A stretch of 64,000 nucleotides of DNA, taken from the NCBI GenBank assembly GCA_008360975.2, contig CM039196.1, positions 8,598,263 through 8,662,262 on the forward strand, in the 5' to 3' direction. Of the stretch, positions 1 to 11,772 are shown piece by piece (position 1 is the first letter of the stretch; each line of letters begins with the position of its first letter). The notes beneath the pieces are model-generated. The model was not told the DNA's origin. It made no database searches and saw only the letters and a list, made by a program, of their open reading frames with translations. Made by a program: the position numbers and the translations under genes. This DNA is from Lichenostomus cassidix. Lineage: Eukaryota; Chordata; Aves; Passeriformes; Meliphagidae.

Positions 1-1224
1 CTGCTGAGTGGGACAGGACGTGGACTGCTCCCCAGCACAGCAACGCTGAGTCGTGGTCCCTGAGTGGTTGGCTCCTCAACCTTATCATATCTGAAGTCAG
101 CTATTACAGCCCTTTTTCCTCTTTCAAGGACACGGTGAACAGAGTTCAATTACTGGTTTAAAAAAAAAAAAGATACATTTTGAGATACAGGTTGTCTTGA
201 GGAGGACTTTGCATTGTATCCTGCTGGCATATGTAGAACTACCAGCAGCTCTTGAGCATGGCCTGATGGAACTGCTGTCCTCCAACGATGAGGGCTGGGC
301 CCTCACTTCTGCACTGGGACAATGGTTCTGTCTGTGTCTGCAAATGCATAAACACCTGTGCAGTGCCTGTAACAGAAGCACGTTTGAAGAGCTGCTCTAG
401 GTTGCAGTGAATCCAACTTTTAAATATTATATATATTTTTTAAACTGTCTAATAAAGATTCCTGGGCTCAGGAATTGGACTTGACAATCCTTGTGGGTCC
501 CTTCCAACTCGGGATATTTTATGATTAGGGATGGAGATACTGTTAAAGGGATTTTTCACTGTTACAGTCCTGTGCCTTGTCCTTTTCTTGCCTATGTTGT
601 TTCCCTCCAATGTTCTGTACCAGAGGAAACAGCAGGTATTATTGTTAGGTTGGTGTTAATGCAAACTGAAATGTCTGATGTCTAATATGAATGTCCTGGA
701 GCCAGCTAGTGTCACTGCAAGCTGTAAGTCTGTATTTGACACATGCCATGGTATTTTTAGCTGCCCTGGCAGAGGGCTTAGACCTGCCATGTAGCTGCGG
801 CGTGCAACTACTCTCCAAGGGTTGCTTTTCCTTGAGCAGGAATGGCTCCAGCTCTGACTTATTGTTTTACAAAGTATTAGCAATGCGTTATTGAAAGCTG
901 GGAATCTTGAAGGAATGGGTTTTGGGAAAGGTGGTTGAATTTTTTGAACACAGGAGCAACGTGGGGTTGTTTCATAGCAGTGAAACAGTGTGTGTTTTCC
1001 TGCTGTGACTGCTTGCCCTCCAGTTGTTTTTCCATAGCACGGGTGTCTGGGCTGGTGCTGGAGTCACAGCAATGGAAAGTCCTCTTGTGCAAGAGCTGTG
1101 AGCTCCCCCAGGCAACGCCAGCATCTGCCTCTGAAGCACCCACGTCCCTTGAGCCCGGCTGTGGCTTCTTTATCATTAAGCGATTAAGGGCGGTTATTGG
1201 AACAAACCAGAGATCAGATGTGAG
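1..1224. other. Left flank, no gene recognised
   Basis: Only short open frames are present and none resembles a known family. An AATAAA hexamer lies at 451-456 and is directly followed by a CR1 3' end. It could be a poly(A) signal of a gene to the left, but nothing else supports that. Base composition is ordinary until the CpG-rich promoter of the first GST begins. Confidence 0.5.
465..527 (+). mobile_element. CR1 LINE 3' end fragment
   Basis: The stretch reads like the conserved 3' terminus of avian CR1: a 'gggctcaggaattggact' start, then 'ccttgtgggtcccttccaac', then a degenerate terminal block ending near 'tttatgatt'. CR1 copies are usually 5'-truncated and end in short repeats of an ATTCTATG-type octamer, which fits a fragment this short. 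It is identified from remembered family consensus, not by alignment. Confidence 0.8.
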
Positions 1225-1459
1225 GTGGAAGAGCCCAGCTGCAACTTTGCCCCCCAAGTGCCATCACCCATGCCCTGTGAGCCACTGGATGCGACCCTGC
1301 TCCGAGCGGCGGCACCGCCCTGTTGGCGTGGAGGAGGTCCCGGTGCTGTCGCCCCGCCCCGGCCGGGGCGGGCCGGTGTTGGCGGGACCGGGCGGGATAC
1401 AGGACGGAACGGGAACAGGCGACGGCGGCAGCGGCGACAGCAGCAGCCGCAGCGACACG
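1225..1459 (+). promoter_or_regulatory. CpG-rich promoter / 5'UTR of the first theta GST
   Basis: GC content and CpG density rise sharply in the 200 bases before the start codon. Two GC boxes face each other at 1352-1360 and 1365-1372, which fits Sp1-type, TATA-less initiation. No TATA box is evident. The transcription start cannot be fixed; it probably lies between the GC boxes and 1450. Confidence 0.6.
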
Positions 1460-1571
1460 ATGGTGGTGGAGCTGTACCTGGACCTGCTCTCGCAGCCCTG
1501 CCGGGCGCTCTACATCTTCGCCCGGAGCAACAACATCCCGTTCGAGTTCAAGCGGGTGGAGCTGCGGAAGG
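1460..1571 (+). CDS. GSTT1L: GSTT1L exon 1 (start, residues 1-37)
   Basis: The ATG at 1460 begins MVVELYLDLLSQPCR, the theta-class N-terminus with Ser11. The exon ends in phase 1 before GTGAGC. An in-frame open stretch continues upstream to 935, but homology starts at this ATG. Confidence 0.95.
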
Positions 1572-4500
1572 GTGAGCAGGGCCAGGGGGCGGCGGGGGAG
1601 CCCCTGTGCCCCAGGCTGCCCCAGCCCCTGGGTTAGCGGGTGCCCCGCTGCTCCCCGCGCCGGCGCCCCGGCTCCCTTCGCGCTCCCGGGTGGCGAATTC
1701 CAGCCCGCGGGTGAAAGACAGGTTACTCACTGTCCCTAACAGTGTGAGATGCTGAGAGAGAGTGGGGTGGCCCTTCTGCTGCAGAGGGTTCCTGGTGCCT
1801 ACAAAAAACAATACCTAATTCTCCAATGCAACCCTGTTTTTTAAGTAGTGATTTGAGTGCCTGTGCTCCTCTGCAGCAAACAGGACTTTGCAAAGGCATT
1901 CGATATCTTTGAAATCGGCCCCACCCCAGCAGAAAATGGGACTCTGAAAAAAGAGACGCTTTTCTGAGAAGTGCTCAGGATGTGCCAGGTCTGAGGCCAT
2001 TTAGATGGGAAACAAAAAACTACAGACGGGACATTCATGTATGGGCGCAGACAGCTGAGTTTTGTGTGGTTCTTGTTTGCTAATTCAACTTTGTGCTCTG
2101 GTAAGCAGCAGCAGTTGCTGCAGAGCAGGTCTCCTTCTCTTGGCAGGGGTTACCACCCCCTTGGGAGGCTCCTCATGCACCAGCTTGCTGAGCTGTCCCA
2201 TGAGCAGGTAGGGCAGGGCAGGGGTAGGGCTGCCTCTCTGGGGGCTCCATTGGGTCAAGTGGTTTGTGGTCAGGTTATTTTGAGGTGGTTGAGGACCAGC
2301 TTGTGAAGGCTGTGGAGCGAGACAGTGCAGCTGCCAGCAATCTGAACTCTCAGAAATGAAGAAGGGAGGTGGTTTAGTTGGGTTAAAACCAACTGATATC
2401 TGGTAGGAGCCTGTCCAAGGGGTATTGTGTGTTTTCACCAAAGGATGCCCAAAGATCTGTATCTTCTTTCTTTGTAACTGAAGCTGGTAAAAGCTATCCT
2501 TCAACCTTTCCAGAGATCTGCTGGTAATGTATTGGGCATAAAAAAGCCTCAGTAAGTAATGCTTAAAAACAATGAAAGATGAGAAGGCTCCAGGGGCTGA
2601 AATTTATAAAGGAACAAAAGGGGCTCCAACCTGTTGGAAACCTCAGGCCTGTTGTGGTTGAGTCTTTGGGTGTTCCCCTGCTCACCTTAGCTGTGCATTG
2701 GTTCTACCTTACTGTGGCTTTCCTCCCACTTGTCTTGAAGCAAAAATTTTTGCAATTGTTTGTAGCTAAGGGCTGGCTCATCTTGAGTCCTTCCCTTTCT
2801 TTCCCAATAAATTAAGTGTTGTGGTGAGACACTGGAACAAAGGTGAGGAGACTGGCAGGCAAGGAATGAGAGTATGAAACAACTGAAATATAGGCATAGG
2901 GATAGTGAGAGGAAGGAAAATTAATTAAATCACAGTTTCCCAGTGCTCTGTGCCCCTTGGCAACAGTGCCTGCTTTTGGCCTGCGAATATAAGATGGGTG
3001 ATTTGGCCTATGGGAATGCTAAAGGTGCATCCCATCCTATTCCTGCAGTGCCTGCACCTCCCCTGCCATGGGGAAGTGCCCCAGGTGCCTTCACTGGGTA
3101 CCATGGTGGGGGATGCCTCACTGCACTGGTACCTGTCACTGCACAGTGTATAAGGACAAGATGAAGGAACTGATATTCAGAATTGAGCTGGCAGGTAAAG
3201 TGTGATGCTCCAGAAAAGCTCTTGTGCCCCCAGTAGGGGAGGTGTCAGTGGAAGAGGTAGAGAATGGATAGGAGTCACATGACATCCAAAGGACACCTGA
3301 GGGCCTGGAATCTGCACATCATCTTTTTGAAAGGGGTAGGAGAGATGGGCTGTGAGCCAAGTGACAGGGGGATCGTCACAAACCAGGTTTGCCAAGTACT
3401 AGAAAAGCTAAAATTCCTTCCAGAGCATCTCCTCTGGCACACAGATTCTCAGATGACTCACATAACAGGACGTGGCACAAGGTTAGTTACACATTAGAGA
3501 GGCTTGAATAAACAGGCGGCCACATGTGACTAAAGCGAGTGGCTGGAAAAGGCTGTCACAAACAAATCACATAAAACAAGGCTTCTGGGACTGGTTTCAG
3601 ACATGATGGAAGACACTGGGACTTCAGATGAACAAAGTGCCTTCTCCTGTCAGGTTCACTCTGCCTACCTTTCAGAGAGGGCCTATAAGATAGCTTAAAA
3701 GCAACCTCAAACCCCTATTTGCTCTGACAAAAGATATGCAAAATGCACAGGAGCTAATCGAAAGACCTGTAATGAAGTATCCATGGCTTTATATGGAATG
3801 ACAGAAATTTATTTCCATCTGTGGACTTCAAAAAGAGACTTGAATATAAATTACATTATCTTTCAGGAAAAAAAAAAAACTTATCTGCTTTCTCACTGTC
3901 CTTGTTATTCGTGTTTCTGATAGTAACATCCCTTTCTTCCAAGATGCTCTGTGCTCCCTCTGGCTTTGTACACGTACCTCCAGGCACAAACTTGGAGTGG
4001 ATAGAGCCCCAAGGCGACAAGTGCTGTTGGTATGAAAGGACTCCTAACTACCCTGCCCTTGGTCAAGAGGTGGGTCTGGTATGTAGGCAATAAGCAAGTA
4101 AGCTGATACCACAGGGCAACCCCCCTAGTCATCCTGCAGCACTTATTCATTGGTTATAAATTTGATACAAGACTGTATTTGTACAATCCAAAACAAGAAC
4201 TTGAAGCTAGATGGTCCCCACAAACTCCTCAGGTGTCTACAAACAGGTCCTGAGTATCCCTGCCAACTAAAACTTCCCATTTCCCTCCTCAGGGCAGCAC
4301 AAGACAGAGGAGTTCCGGAAGGTGAATGTCCTGATGAAGGTGCCTGCACTAAGGGATGGTTCTTTCACCTTAGCAGAGAGGTGAGACTCAAATAAGTTCA
4401 ATGCCCTGCTGTAGTATTGTTTATCCCAATGCCTGGATTCTGCCAGTGCACTGCTGAGAATCCAGCCCAGGCAGTTTTTTGTCTCCTTCATATCCTGTGC

Positions 4501-6632
4501 TCCACTTGTACATTCTCTTGCGTTTCAAGAGAAGCTATCTTATGTAAACAACTTGAACAGCATTAATAGTACAAAAAGCTGCTGCTTGGAGCTCCTTTGC
4601 ATGTAGGCAGTGTTTCTGAGCTTAAATAGCTGTCCACATGTCCTTCCTCTCTCTGCCTGCAGCTGGAGGCTGTAGGTCAGTGCAGGAAATCTGACATAAA
4701 GCACCTGCTGCTGGGTGGTCAGGCAACATGGCTCAGATTTGGTATTATGCAGCTTCTCTTAGCTCAAAAATGTTATTGGGTTAACTGTACCAGTGGACCA
4801 CGCCTGTCTTGCTGGGCAATTATCTCATGTCAGATAATTGCTGTCCACAAGCCAGCTGAGCCAGTGCAAACTCTCTCCTGTGCTGTGCCTTGCTGTACTT
4901 CTACTTGACTTGCATCAGGTTTGAGTTGCTGCTTGTCCAGCAGTGCAAAATTTGGGGGGAAAAGAAAGATGAAGTGCTTTAATCTCAGCTGAGCAGCTCA
5001 CTGGACTGTCATTCTTCCTGGGCAGCATTGCAATCCTCCTGTACCTGGTCCACAAGTTCAAGACTCCTGACCACTGGTACCCATCTGACCTGCAGAAAAG
5101 GGCTAGGGTTGATGAGTACCTGTCCTGGCAGCATGCCAACATCCGTGCAAAGGGGAGCAAGTTGTTCTTAAGCAAGGTAAAACCATTATATATATATATG
5201 AAAAATGAAGTGCTAAGAACTGTGAGTGAAATGGCCTGCCTGTGTGCAGGGCCTTTCTAAACAAATGTACAAACCAGGTGACAGATGGGAACAGAATTGA
5301 TTTGGCTGCTGAACCGAGGCTAACCAAAGTGGCCTGGATCCTTCATGCTGCAGCCAAAGGTCCAGAGCAAACTGTCCTGGGTGAGCAGCTCTCACCATAC
5401 AGAGCTCATTGCTGGCTGCCTGGCTTCATGGAAAGAAACAACCTCCCTCTGGAAAACAAAGTGCAGTTGCCAGCAGATGATAGTCTTCCCTTGAGAGGAG
5501 ACTCTTGGGGTTGATTTTCAGATTTCTAGGCAGGAGACAAAGAGAGGCAGGAAGTAATGAGTGACATTAATGTTAACCTGGTGAGGTTGATGAGCAGTTC
5601 TAATCGTTCTGGTGCATGGTTGGTGAGGGATCCTCAGAAGGTGGCAGTGAGAGGGAGATGACTAGATTTGGAAGGAAACACATAAAAAGCAACTTGTTTC
5701 TTCTCCCTGCCAGGTGCTGCTGCCTCTCCTCACAGGCCAGCCACTTCCTCCAGAGAAACTGGAGTTTGCTATTGAGGAGCTGAATGTTGTTCTGAAGCAG
5801 TTTGAGGAAAAGTTCTTGCAGGACAAGCCCTTCATCGCAGGCAGCGAGATCTCCCTGGCAGACCTTGTAGCACTGGTGGAACTCATGCAGGTGAGCATCT
5901 ACCCCAGCACTGCTGGATATGTGAGTTGGGCTGTGGGCAGGCAAGGCCAAGGGGTGGGGGCTGCAGCCCCATCTCTGTAATGGCAGATCTTCTGTGGGGT
6001 TAAGTCTTGTTCCTTTTTGACTTTCACCACAATTAAGTTTGCTGGGGAACACAGACTTCGATGAAACAGTTCTTTCTATAGAAATATGGACAGAATTCAT
6101 CAGGAAAGAAAGATAAATTACAAACTAGGCAGGAAAGTACAGATATTTGGAAGAGCTGTGTTGGTGTGCATGGACTTCGTGTTCTGCATTAGACCGTTCT
6201 TGGGTTAGCCATGGCAGAGATCTTTGCTACATGTCCCAAGGGACAGCAGCTGCTGAGGATGTCACCACTTGCTCCCTATGACCTAAGAGCCAGAGATGAG
6301 CTCCACCTAATGTGATGACTGTCTGCTGCCTTGAGCCAGAAGCATATCCATCTTTCATTTGGTCCCATCCCTGGTAAATGAGGCCTAGTTTGCCTCACTC
6401 TGGGGTGCTCTCTGTGTCTCTGCAGCCTGTGTGTGCTGGCTACGACCTATTTGAGGAGAGGCCGAAGTTAATGGAGTGGCGCAGGCGGGTGGAAGAGGCT
6501 GTGGGGAAGCAGCTCTTCCAGGAAGCCCACGAAGAGATCATGAACGCTAAGAACTTGACTGCTGATCAGTTTGCACCTGAGCTGATGGAGCATTTCAAGC
6601 AGCAGCTCCTAAAGCAGGTCAGCCAGAATTAG
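1460..6632 (+). CDS. GSTT1L: Glutathione S-transferase theta, first copy (5 exons, 244 aa)
   Basis: Joined exons are 1460-1571, 4293-4380, 5026-5176, 5714-5890 and 6426-6632 (735 bases, 244 codons plus stop). All introns are GT/AG and the reading frame closes. The product is a cytosolic dimeric theta-class GST, which conjugates glutathione to small electrophiles such as haloalkanes and epoxides. The thioredoxin-like N-terminal domain spans about residues 2-80. Ser11, the theta catalytic serine, sits in the LDLLSQPCR motif; the cis-Pro loop KVPAL has Pro55; the glutathione-binding pair is Glu66-Ser67. The alpha-helical domain follows from about residue 88 and includes the GSEISLADLVA motif. 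Length is close to mammalian GSTT1 (240 aa). It lies about 5 kb upstream of its paralogue on the same strand. It lacks the paralogue's 19-residue insertion and has its own C-terminal tail. The symbol follows chicken usage as I remember it; GSTT family membership is certain, the orthologue name less so. Confidence 0.93.
4293..4380 (+). CDS. GSTT1L: GSTT1L exon 2 (residues 38-67)
   Basis: Enters in phase 1 after a pyrimidine tract ending in CAG and leaves in phase 2 before GTGAGA; 88 bases. It encodes the beta-3/cis-Pro region (VPALRDGSFTLAE) up to the split codon for Ser67. Confidence 0.93.
5026..5176 (+). CDS. GSTT1L: GSTT1L exon 3 (residues 67-117)
   Basis: 151 bases, entering in phase 2 and leaving in phase 0 before GTAAAA. 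It encodes IAILLYL, the conserved DHWYPSDLQKRARVDEYLSW block and the start of the helical domain. Confidence 0.95.
5714..5890 (+). CDS. GSTT1L: GSTT1L exon 4 (residues 118-176)
   Basis: 177 bases, phase 0 at both ends, donor GTGAGC. It carries FEEKFLQDKPFIAGSEISL, the GST C-domain folding motif. Confidence 0.95.
6426..6632 (+). CDS. GSTT1L: GSTT1L exon 5 (residues 177-244 and stop)
   Basis: Starts after TCTCTGCAG and ends in TAG at 6630-6632. The tract encoding LMEWRRRVEEAVGKQLF is highly conserved with the paralogue. The last roughly 30 residues differ from it. Confidence 0.95.
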   Translation, partial: PVCAGYDLFEERPKLMEWRRRVEEAVGKQLFQEAHEEIMNAKNLTADQFAPELMEHFKQQLLKQVSQN

Positions 6633-6645
6633 AAGGTTATGCTCT

Positions 6646-6651
6646 AATAAA
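6646..6651 (+). terminator. Poly(A) signal of GSTT1L
   Basis: AATAAA lies 14 bases after the stop codon, so the 3'UTR would be only a few tens of bases. No closer competing hexamer is visible. Confidence 0.75.
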
Positions 6652-6669
6652 ATGGATTGTTTTCTGAAG

Positions 6670-9600
6670 GTTTATTGTAGTCTTTCAACATTTCCTCTCA
6701 AAATCACACAGAAACACCATTCCACAAAATGCATTTCCCTTCACTCACAGCCTTTCTGCAACTTAGAAGGGAAGAAAAATACATCTTGGGTTGCCATGAG
6801 TTGCTTTTCCCTCTTCTCCATTGCAGCATAGGAGCTGTAGCCCTGTAGGCTTTTCTTTCATTTCTTTCAGATTCCACTGGATCTGTTTCAGGGCTGAGGT
6901 GATTCAGTCTGTGTGGGAATGGGGGCCAGTCAGAGCTGCCCTCTCCATCTCTGTTCTGAGCTTTCCAGGCCAGAGCAAAGCTTTCCTGAGGGTATGTCAG
7001 AACAGGTGTGTCTGAAACAAGGAAAAATCATTGTATCAGATGGTTTTCACTTTGCAAAGTGAAAACAATTTGCTGGAATATTTTTGCTCTTTAGGCAAGA
7101 GACAGGTCAGGACCCAGCCCCTGGTGGAAACCCTGCCAGGGCTCCTGGAACTCCTGGCCACTAGATGCTGCTGCGTCACCTGTGAGAGCGAAGGGACGCA
7201 ATGCCCAGTAGCAGGGAGCTGTGCCAGTACCCAAGGGGTGCCTCCAGCTTCTGGCAAGGATAGAGTCAATAAAGCTCCTCGACCAGAGACTCATGCTACA
7301 CTCTACAAAGAACATCCTGCACAAGTGTGAAAAAAGCTGCTTTTCTTGGTCAGGCTGCTACCAACCACATGGTCCCCTCTAGAAATCACATCAGTCGTCT
7401 CTCCCTTTCCCAGAGTGGTTTGTCAGCTGAACAGAAACCATTTTGGCCAGGCTGTCGGCACTGAGTGCTGCAGTGGCTGGGCCAGCACTGGTAGCAGAGG
7501 GAGCTGTGCTAGCCAGCCCTGGGTGGGCAAAGAGCTCAGTACAGGAGCTGAGGAATGTCCCAAACATAGTTAATGCTCCACTACTCTTGTCAGATCCTCC
7601 TGTAAAGCTAATGGCTAGATCTGCCAGGTGTTGTAGCTCTGTTTGGATTTGTAATAAGGATTTGGAAGGAAACAGACATCAAGTCATCCTCCACGCTTGT
7701 GCAGCACCCTTCATAGCCTCTTGCCTGTGTCCCTTTGTGCCTCTCCTGCCTTCCTGTTCTGTCTCTGTGAGCTCCCATTTCCAGGTACAGGCCTCCATGA
7801 GGAGGGTTCCAGTTTGCAGAATTATTTTCCTCCTCTCCTTGTTAAGCTGTGGTTGTATCTGGAAGTCTGTCTCTGCTGCTGGTTACACCTTCCATAGGGA
7901 AGGCTGCACAGTATGCTGGGTGTGAGATGTCAGTTGTCTGAATGCAAGTCAAGTTATTACAGTGCCCAGAAATGGTGATTGTAGCTGCTCAAAGTCTCAC
8001 ACATTCTTTCAGCTGGATCTACTGTTTTTAGGGAATGAGCCAGCTGGCTTTTCTGTTTGTTTCCTGAGTAAACCTGCCCTTTAGTTCAAAAGGCCACATG
8101 AATCACAGTTTGCAATGCACATGCCTGTGGGCTGAGCTATAGGAACCAAGCAGGCTGGTCCCCTTACTTCCATCCTTCCAACCTACAGAAAATCCTAAAT
8201 GTCAATGGTGAAAAGGCACATTTGCCCTCAAACCCTTTCAGTGCTGACGCATGCAGGGATATTTGTCTTCTCACCTGATTTTTTATTGGTAAATTTATTG
8301 AGAAGGGCCTGTTGCATGCCAGTGAGTAAAGTCAATGACAGCAGCTCTCTTCTGGCCCTAAGAGTGCTTGCATGGCTGGTGCCTGAGCAGCAATCCCTGA
8401 CGATGCTGCCCTGCTGCAGTTGCCAGCAGTACTGAGCCTCAAGAGCTGTTTACGTTGTACCACAACCACTTCCTTCCCTGCAGCTTTACCACAGTCACCA
8501 GCTGGGCTGCTCTGCACCCCTGCAATTAAAGAGGTGCCTTCGCTGCCCTACCAAGGCTGCCCAGCCTCGCTGCATGCTGTTGTTGGCACCTTTTGTACTC
8601 TCCCTGACTTTCAACTTTTCCCTTTCTTGTAGAGAGCAAAATTCTACCAGCACTATAAATGTTTCCCACAACTTCTGTTCACGTATAAGCAGAGCAGAGA
8701 AATAATCAAAACTAAAAGCTTATTTTGCAGGGTGCTAATCTTGACAGACCTCAAAATGGACCTGGGAGCAGAGCCTTTTGTGACACACATCTCCCTGCAG
8801 AATCTCCAGATAGGGCTGCTCTGCATGCAAACCACTGCACAAGCCAAGGCAAATAAAGTGTCTTTTTTTAAACTTTTTTATTTATGATACTTGTAGCACA
8901 AGAGCTCCATGTAAGAGTCTTGAGCCAATTTTCTGCTTGTTGGAATAAGGCACAACTTCTTTAAATGTCACCCATTGTGCACTCCTGCAAGGATGCCTTC
9001 AAAACCAAGCTGGAACTATGTTCAGAGCTGGCTCTCTGGTGTTCCTCCACTGCTGTTTCATAAAGGATAAGCACACTTGCCTCACTCCAGCTGGGTCATG
9101 GTGAGAGGAAGAGATTTTAAATTGTTTTTCCCATAGTCTCTGCCTGGTGTGTACACAGTGACCAGTGGCATTTTGGGATTTTCTATGTTCACAGGACAAA
9201 GCACCTCCCTAGAGTAACTCCTTGGATGGCCACAGAGTTATAAAACAGAAAAATCTCCCTTGTTTTTTTTCTCAGATCATGGAGATAAGGCTGCTCATCC
9301 TTGTACTTTGCCTTTTGCTATCCCTCCTCCTCCGCATTGTGTTATTCTGTGTCATTGGATCTTGTCTGGTTTCAGTTCCTAGACTGAAAGCCCTGGGAGC
9401 TGCCTGCCAAAACCCAACAGGTTTTGCAACAGTTTTGCTTGCCTTGGTACAAGGTCTGTTGAGTGTCCACTCCCCTTTCACCCGGAAAAGGGAGAGGGGT
9501 TACACCTCCACTGTCAGCTTAATGTGTCAGTTTAATCGAACATGTTCAATTCAATTTCCTCAATTCTTGCCAGGGCTATTTGGAAATATGAGAGAAAGTG

Positions 9601-11340
9601 TGATTTCTGGAATAAAATGAAGCTGGAACACACAAAATAGGAGGAATGTTTAAAAAACAGAAAAACATCTGGAGACATTTTCTAAATTATTAAGAAATAA
9701 ACTGCAAAACTTAATGCATTTTTTTCTGTCTTGTTCCTATTTCCAAAATGCTGACAGAGAAGACAAAGGCAGGAAAAATGGTCTTTGAGGTGATGGAGTC
9801 AAATGAAAATACAGTGCTAGAAGCACTAGCCTGGAGCCAGGAATAATCAATCAAATGGCCTGTAACACAACCAGATAAAAATACCTCTTTGGTTATGTGG
9901 GCTGAACAGTGCAGTCAGCAAATTGGAGAAAAACTGAAGGAAGGAACATTTCCAGGAGGCACATGAAAAGATCTTTGAAGTTCAGATAGGACTAATGGAT
10001 CAACAGAACCATGAATAAAGGAGCAAAGTGAACCCACACTGCTAATGTTGCTGCACACTGCTGAGATCAACACTCTTCTGAATGATATCTCAGTGTGGGA
10101 ACATGGAAGCACTTTGAAGCACAAAGACTTCTCTGACTATGACCTGTGCAGAGCCACTTTAATTCTCCTTTTCCCCACTCCCTTAGCATTTAAGATTCCT
10201 TTGCACTGAAGGAGTTTGAACTCAAGCACCTGCCACAACACTCTATGAGCCTTGATCTCCAGCATATTGGTGCTGGGTGCAGGTGCTCTAGAGGGTGAAC
10301 TGTGCTGCAGGGGAAGTGAAGGGTGTGCACAGCCCCTCTCCTTGTTCTGGCTGAGAAACTGAAAAAATTCTTACAGTGCTGTTCTAAATCTGAAAGTTCT
10401 AAACCCCTGGAAGTGTTCCAGTTTGTAATTTATCTAGTCCACAAGCTCCCAGCTCAGTACCCAAGCCTTTTCACCACCCTTTTCATCATCCCTTACACAA
10501 GAAAAAGAGCAACTGATCCTCCAGTTCCCTCTCCCTGAGGTTCCCATGGCTCTTTCCAAAGATTTGTTTGTGACATACAAGCTCTCTGGCACAACACTGA
10601 TAGCAAGGTGTCAGCGCAGCTGAGGTGGGTTTGATTGAGGGTGACTTTGCCCTGAGTGGTTCAGCTGCTCTATTTGTTCCAGAAGTTCCTGCACTCAGCC
10701 AGCATGTCACCTTCCTGAATCGTACAGCTGTGAAACACTGCAGGCTCTGGGCAAAGGCTTGAATTGAGTCTAAGCCTCCTTAGTTTTCTTCCACTTGCAT
10801 GAAAATCTAAAGGGACAAATACCAGGGAGAGAGGAAAGTCACTTCGAGTGAGTATGCAGACAGAATGCCCACAGAGAAGTCCTCCACACTTCACTGCCAT
10901 TCAGATGTCACCTTGCAGCACTCGGCAGAGACTGTGTGACCAAAGAATTATGTTCTGAACTGAAAACCATACTGAGATCTGGCAGTGCATGATTAACGCT
11001 GGCTTAGAGGACATTGTGCAAAGGCCCTGTCTGCAGCGTGGCACAGAACTGTCACAAAACTCAGCATTTACCTTATGAGAGTCACAGTGGGATGCTGTGG
11101 GTGAGAGTGGCTCCTGAGCCCCTGCGGTGTCAGCCAAGGCTGCGGAGGGCAGTGTCAACCCCCTCTCTCTTCACTGCTTAGTGCCAGCCTCTCTTTTGAG
11201 GCTGGTAATTGACCGTTACTCGCAGTTTATCACTACTCACGTTACCTTCCCTTCCTGAAGGAAAGTTAATAGATACGGTGCCAGCCACAGCAGGCTAGAG
11301 CCGCCAGACGCTGTGGGAAGGGGAATTCTGTAACCCCTGC
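6670..11340. other. Intergenic region between the two theta GST genes
   Basis: No coding exon, RNA gene or clear repeat was recognised. The longest open frame (7443-7925, + strand, 160 codons) has no family resemblance, and no extra GST exon was seen. The only candidate regulatory site noted is an ARE-like decamer at 10641-10650. Confidence 0.5.
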
Positions 11341-11660
11341 CCCAACTCCACCGTGCCTCCCCGCCTCTACCCGGGCTGGGGGGCTCTGCTGGGGTCCTCC
11401 GCCACCTTCCAGTGCGTGCCCCGCAGGAGACTGGCGTTCCGCGGTTCCCCCACGGCGCAGATCCGCTCGCCCCGGCCCCCGCCCCGCAAGGCCGCTGCTG
11501 CCGCCCCCCGCCCGGAGTGGCCCGGAGGAGGGAGGGAAGGAGGGAGGGACGGAGGGCACCTCCCGCCCGGCCGGCTCGGCCCCCGCCGGCCCATGCAGGG
11601 CGGCTCCGGGCGGTCGGTGGCAGAGCCGCGGCAGCTCCCCTCAGGGCGGGCCGGGTCGGG

Positions 11661-11772
11661 ATGGGGCTGGAGCTGTACCTGGACCTGCTCTCGCAGCCCT
11701 GCCGCTCCATCTACATCTTCGCCCGGAGCAACAACATCCCCTTCGAGTTCAAGCACGTGGAGCTGTTCAAAG
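11661..11772 (+). CDS. GSTT1: GSTT1 exon 1 (start, residues 1-37)
   Basis: The ATG begins MGLELYLDLLSQPCRSIY, matching the theta N-terminus. 112 bases, ends in phase 1 before GTGGGA. It differs from GSTT1L exon 1 at 13 of 112 positions by my count. Confidence 0.96.

Noticed and set aside
935..1459. Open frame continuing in phase upstream of the GSTT1L start codon
   Set aside because: The extension has no family similarity, and theta GSTs begin at the chosen ATG. It crosses a CpG-rich promoter where stop codons are rare.
2810..2840. CR1-like words ('ggtgagacactggaac')
   Set aside because: An isolated match with no flanking CR1 blocks.
1572..4292. Search for a counterpart of the GSTT1 mini-exon in GSTT1L intron 1
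   Set aside because: No segment coding a similar peptide with splice sites was seen by eye; a sensitive alignment could still find a decayed copy.
11412..11660. Open frame in phase upstream of the GSTT1 start codon
   Set aside because: Same reason: GC-rich promoter sequence without stops, and the protein family starts at 11661.
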